Shown here in pieces: positions 22,506-24,729 of a DNA stretch of 24,729 bases. The DNA lies in contig CAJUED010000015.1 in assembly GCA_910585075.1 (NCBI GenBank), positions 56,756-81,484 of the forward strand, given 5' to 3'. Each line of letters begins with the position of its first letter. Positions within the stretch are counted from its first letter, which is position 1. The position numbers and the translations under genes were made by a program. The notes under the pieces are model-generated. The model was given only the letters and a program-made list of their open reading frames with translations, searched no databases and was not told where the DNA came from. The DNA comes from an uncultured Lachnospiraceae bacterium (lineage in GTDB: Bacteria > Bacillota > Clostridia > Lachnospirales > Lachnospiraceae).

Positions 22506-24116
22506 TTAGGCCCTAGCGTCAAAAGAATAGCCCGACAATACGGACACATTCTTCCCCTGTTTTAGAATTTCATCCACCACATTGGTATTCTCATCCCGAT
22601 TGATAAATTCCGCACTCATAGTATAACCTCTGCGTGCCAGTCGTTCATTCAGCATATCAATATTCTGTGCGATCAAGTCAAGGGAACTGTCATCCTGCAA
22701 ATAAAATTTCGTGGAAACCTTTTGATTGCGCATGGAAACATGCACATCCACACTGCCTAAGTTCTCCATGTCCAAATGCAGCAGCGCGCTTACGCTCCCG
22801 TCCTTCTTAGCCAGGCTTTTTTTGTTGGTGTAGACAAACAGTTCTCCGTTTGCATTTTTTCCCTGCATTTTCAAAGGAATCTGCACATAAGTAAACGCGT
22901 GGTTCAGCTGATTCATAAAGTCTATGTTATTCGACACATTGGAAACCGTTTTGGCAAGAGCAGTATCTCCCCTTGCACTTTGGGCAAGAGCCTGGCTTAA
23001 ACGGCTCATCTGGCTGTTCAGCCGCTCGTAAAGCTTATCCACGCTGTGTTCCTGGGCTACCTCCTCGGGAAGCAGCATCCATTGTCTGTTCATTTCATTT
23101 TTAAGAAGCAGTTTAAAGGGCTTGCTCTCTAACAGCTCAAAGGCCGCTTTCCCATCCGGCAGCGCGTCCTCCCGAAGGAGCTTTTCTATTTCCTGTAACA
23201 GAGCCTGGCCGTTCATCCGGTTTTCGCTGACCGCCGCCGTTATTCTGTCCGGAACGCCGGCCTGTTTCAAATGGCTGACCAACTCCTCCCTTTCCTCTCC
23301 CTTAAGAAAAGGCAGTTCTCCTTCCTGAAGCTCCTGGGCCGTACCCTTGCCTTCTGCAACTACTTTTCCATTCACTTCCGCCTGATTTTCTGCACCGGAA
23401 GCCTGTTCCGATCCCTTGGCATTTTCCAAAAGCGCTCCTAACACGTCCTGATAAAAGGAAAGCCCCTCCTTAAGGCCGCTGTTTCCTGTAATTTCCTGAA
23501 AGCTGCTGCTGAAAGCATCCGCAATATCCGAAAGGCTCTCGCCAATCTGATGCTGATAATTTTTGTAGGCTTCAAACTGCTCAATGTTCTCCGGCGTAAC
23601 CGGCAGATGGAGCCTCTGCATCTGGGCCAGAGTCTGCATATCCGTCTGCGGATACATGCCAACCAGTCGATTCATTTGATAAAGGGACTGCCTGTCAATG
23701 GGAAGCCCTTCCTGCATCATGGCTTTCACCATACCGGCCGTCACACTGTTTTCCGGAATCCCCGCCGCCTGCAGGGCCTTTGACACATTAGGATCCTGAC
23801 TTAAGTTTTCAAAAAGCGGATTTAACAGAATTTTGCCGTTGCTGTTGCTTTTGATTTGAAAGGAAAGGAGCTGTCCGGGAAGGGCCGCCATGCTGCCCTC
23901 CAACTTCGCCTGGAGCAGCTGGTTTTTCCCTAAGGAAATCAAAATATCGCTTCCGTCTCTCTCTAACACCTCGCCGCTGATCACCTGTCCCGGCAGTTTT
24001 CCAAGCACCGCCTTCATTCCGTTCCTGATTCCCTGCTCCATGGAGGAAGTGTTTTCCGCCCCTGTGTTTTCAACATAATTTTGATTCACCTGGTCGATAT
24101 ATGCAGAAAGTTTCAT
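22506..24116 (-). CDS. FliK-like protein with C-terminal flagellar hook-length control domain (YlqG type)
   Basis: 536 aa from ATG 24116, preceded by GGGGG at 6-7 nt; the frame is open further but has no other site. The N-terminal part is Gln/Leu/Ala-rich and probably mostly helical and flexible; residues 70-120 (VISGEVLERDGSDILISLGK) look like a small beta domain. The C-terminal domain matches the Flg_hook pattern: LLHLDMENLGSVDVHVSMRN, then VSTKFYLQDDSSLDLIAQNI, and LNERLARRGYTM. In flagella this domain contacts FlhB to switch export substrate. Here no flagellar gene is present, and the next gene encodes an isolated FlhB C-domain. The arrangement equals Bacillus rnhB-ylqG-ylqH; function unknown. 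Confidence 0.83.
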   Translation of the reverse strand: MKLSAYIDQVNQNYVENTGAENTSSMEQGIRNGMKAVLGKLPGQVISGEVLERDGSDILISLGKNQLLQAKLEGSMAALPGQLLSFQIKSNSNGKILLNPLFENLSQDPNVSKALQAAGIPENSVTAGMVKAMMQEGLPIDRQSLYQMNRLVGMYPQTDMQTLAQMQRLHLPVTPENIEQFEAYKNYQHQIGESLSDIADAFSSSFQEITGNSGLKEGLSFYQDVLGALLENAKGSEQASGAENQAEVNGKVVAEGKGTAQELQEGELPFLKGEEREELVSHLKQAGVPDRITAAVSENRMNGQALLQEIEKLLREDALPDGKAAFELLESKPFKLLLKNEMNRQWMLLPEEVAQEHSVDKLYERLNSQMSRLSQALAQSARGDTALAKTVSNVSNNIDFMNQLNHAFTYVQIPLKMQGKNANGELFVYTNKKSLAKKDGSVSALLHLDMENLGSVDVHVSMRNQKVSTKFYLQDDSSLDLIAQNIDMLNERLARRGYTMSAEFINRDENTNVVDEILKQGKNVSVLSGYSFDARA

Positions 24117-24121
24117 AAAAA

Positions 24122-24230
24122 TCCCCCATTCTTGCCAGCAGCCCGCAAATTTGGGCGCAAGCACTATTCCTCCTCTTTTCCAATCCCCATACTTCCGATA
24201 ACCCGCAAATTCGAGCACAGGCCCAAATTT
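24122..24230. repeat. Imperfect direct and inverted repeats between rnhB and the FliK-like gene
   Basis: A segment of about 30 nt ending in CCCGCAAATT occurs at 24122-24152 and again, diverged, at 24184-24212. Across them AAATTTGGGC (24147-24156) and GCCCAAATTT (24221-24230) form a perfect 10-bp inverted repeat with a 64-nt loop. The 137-nt gap holds no gene. The structure may be regulatory or a decayed duplication. Confidence 0.5.
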
Positions 24231-24253
24231 TTGACTGGAAAGTCTTTGATTTT

Positions 24254-24729
24254 TCAATCCCTAAAAAAATTTTTGATAAAGCTTCTTCTGTGTATAGGCG
24301 TAGGTCCCAGTTTTTTCAGGGCCTCTATATGTTCCTGCACCCCGTAGCCCTTATTTGCGGCAAACCCATATCCGGGATAAATCTCATCATATTCCGCCAT
24401 CAGCCTGTCTCTGGTCACCTTGGCAATGATACTGGCCGCTGCAATAGATACGCTTTTCGCATCCCCCTTTATAATGGGAATCTGCCTGATTGAAACCTCC
24501 GGTATGGTCACCGCATCATTCAAAAGCAAATCCGGAACAACAGCCAATTCACTGATTGCTTCCCTCATTGCCTCATAAGTCGCCTGAAGAATATTGATTT
24601 CATCAATCCGCTTAGGCGAGGCAAAACCTATGCCGGTTGCAACGGCTTTTTCCATACTTACCTCAAACAATTCCTCTCTCTTTTTTTCGGTCAATTGCTT
24701 CGAATCATTAAGATATAAAATGTCACAAT
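24254..24729 (-). CDS. rnhB: Ribonuclease HII, N-terminus cut off by window
   Basis: Cleaves the RNA strand of RNA-DNA hybrids, including single ribonucleotides in DNA. The frame runs off the window end: reading from 24729 gives DILYLNDSKQLTEKKREELF, the conserved RNase HII LNDSKxL segment, so the TTG at 24694 is an internal codon and not the start. Further motifs are KRIDEINILQATYEAM, the LLLNDAV aspartate, IKGDAKSVSIAAASIIAKVT with the following RD, and YPGYGFAANKGYG. The C-terminal RRSFIKNFF is typical. The N-terminal DExG catalytic motif is missing only because of the window edge. The FliK-like gene follows after 137 nt. Confidence 0.95.
   Translation of the reverse strand, partial: CDILYLNDSKQLTEKKREELFEVSMEKAVATGIGFASPKRIDEINILQATYEAMREAISELAVVPDLLLNDAVTIPEVSIRQIPIIKGDAKSVSIAAASIIAKVTRDRLMAEYDEIYPGYGFAANKGYGVQEHIEALKKLGPTPIHRRSFIKNFFRD

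Noticed and set aside
24692..24694. TTG as start of rnhB
   Set aside because: Upstream codons encode the conserved YLNDSKQ segment, so the gene continues past the window edge.

Overview
This window looks like a chromosomal core region of a spore-forming Clostridia species, most likely Lachnospiraceae. The indications are gene content (gerW, Asp23/FakA, a ZapA-U32-SEDS-PBP block, an rnhB-FliK-like-FlhB-like block), strong AGGAGG-type ribosome sites, frequent GTG/TTG starts and moderate GC content (not computed). No species can be named from sequence alone. All genes are on the minus strand except rpmB, and most are housekeeping. I see no rRNA, tRNA, CRISPR array, transposase or prophage gene.

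In minus-strand transcription order (high to low coordinate): (1) 24729-21468 holds rnhB (5' end cut by the window), a FliK-like protein, a short FlhB C-domain-like protein and the YraN nuclease-like protein. This matches the rnhB-ylqG-ylqH order known in Bacillus. (2) 21344-17285 holds pgeF, a NusG-domain-II lipoprotein-like or anchored protein, a Gx-type membrane protein, ruvA, a remnant that looks like the end of a GNAT acetyltransferase, and ruvB. (3) 17301-11428 holds a promoter whose -35 lies inside ruvB, then zapA, a U32 peptidase-family protein, a SEDS glycosyltransferase and its class B PBP: a division/wall-synthesis unit with overlapping genes. (4) 11232-8530 holds a promoter, a 108-aa unknown, a DUF2953 protein, gerW, a 45-aa membrane protein and a coiled-coil J-domain protein. 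(5) rpmB lies alone on the plus strand with its own promoter and terminator. (6) 7988-1 holds Asp23/Gls24, fakA, an intrinsic terminator, recG, a DegV (FakB-type) protein and a type IIA topoisomerase B/A pair, the A subunit being cut at position 1.

The parts that ordinary annotation does not explain are intergenic. There are four strongly structured, repeat-like elements: 11278-11414 (nested inverted repeats with a 22-bp perfect outer arm), 16671-16776 (a 106-nt near-palindrome), 20397-20525 (several interlocking hairpins running into the end of pgeF), and 22207-22505 (a roughly 97-bp tandem repeat with 12-bp hairpins). The last two share a common core motif, which suggests a dispersed intergenic element family. 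The orphan FliK-like/FlhB-C-like pair is the best protein-level candidate for an undescribed system.
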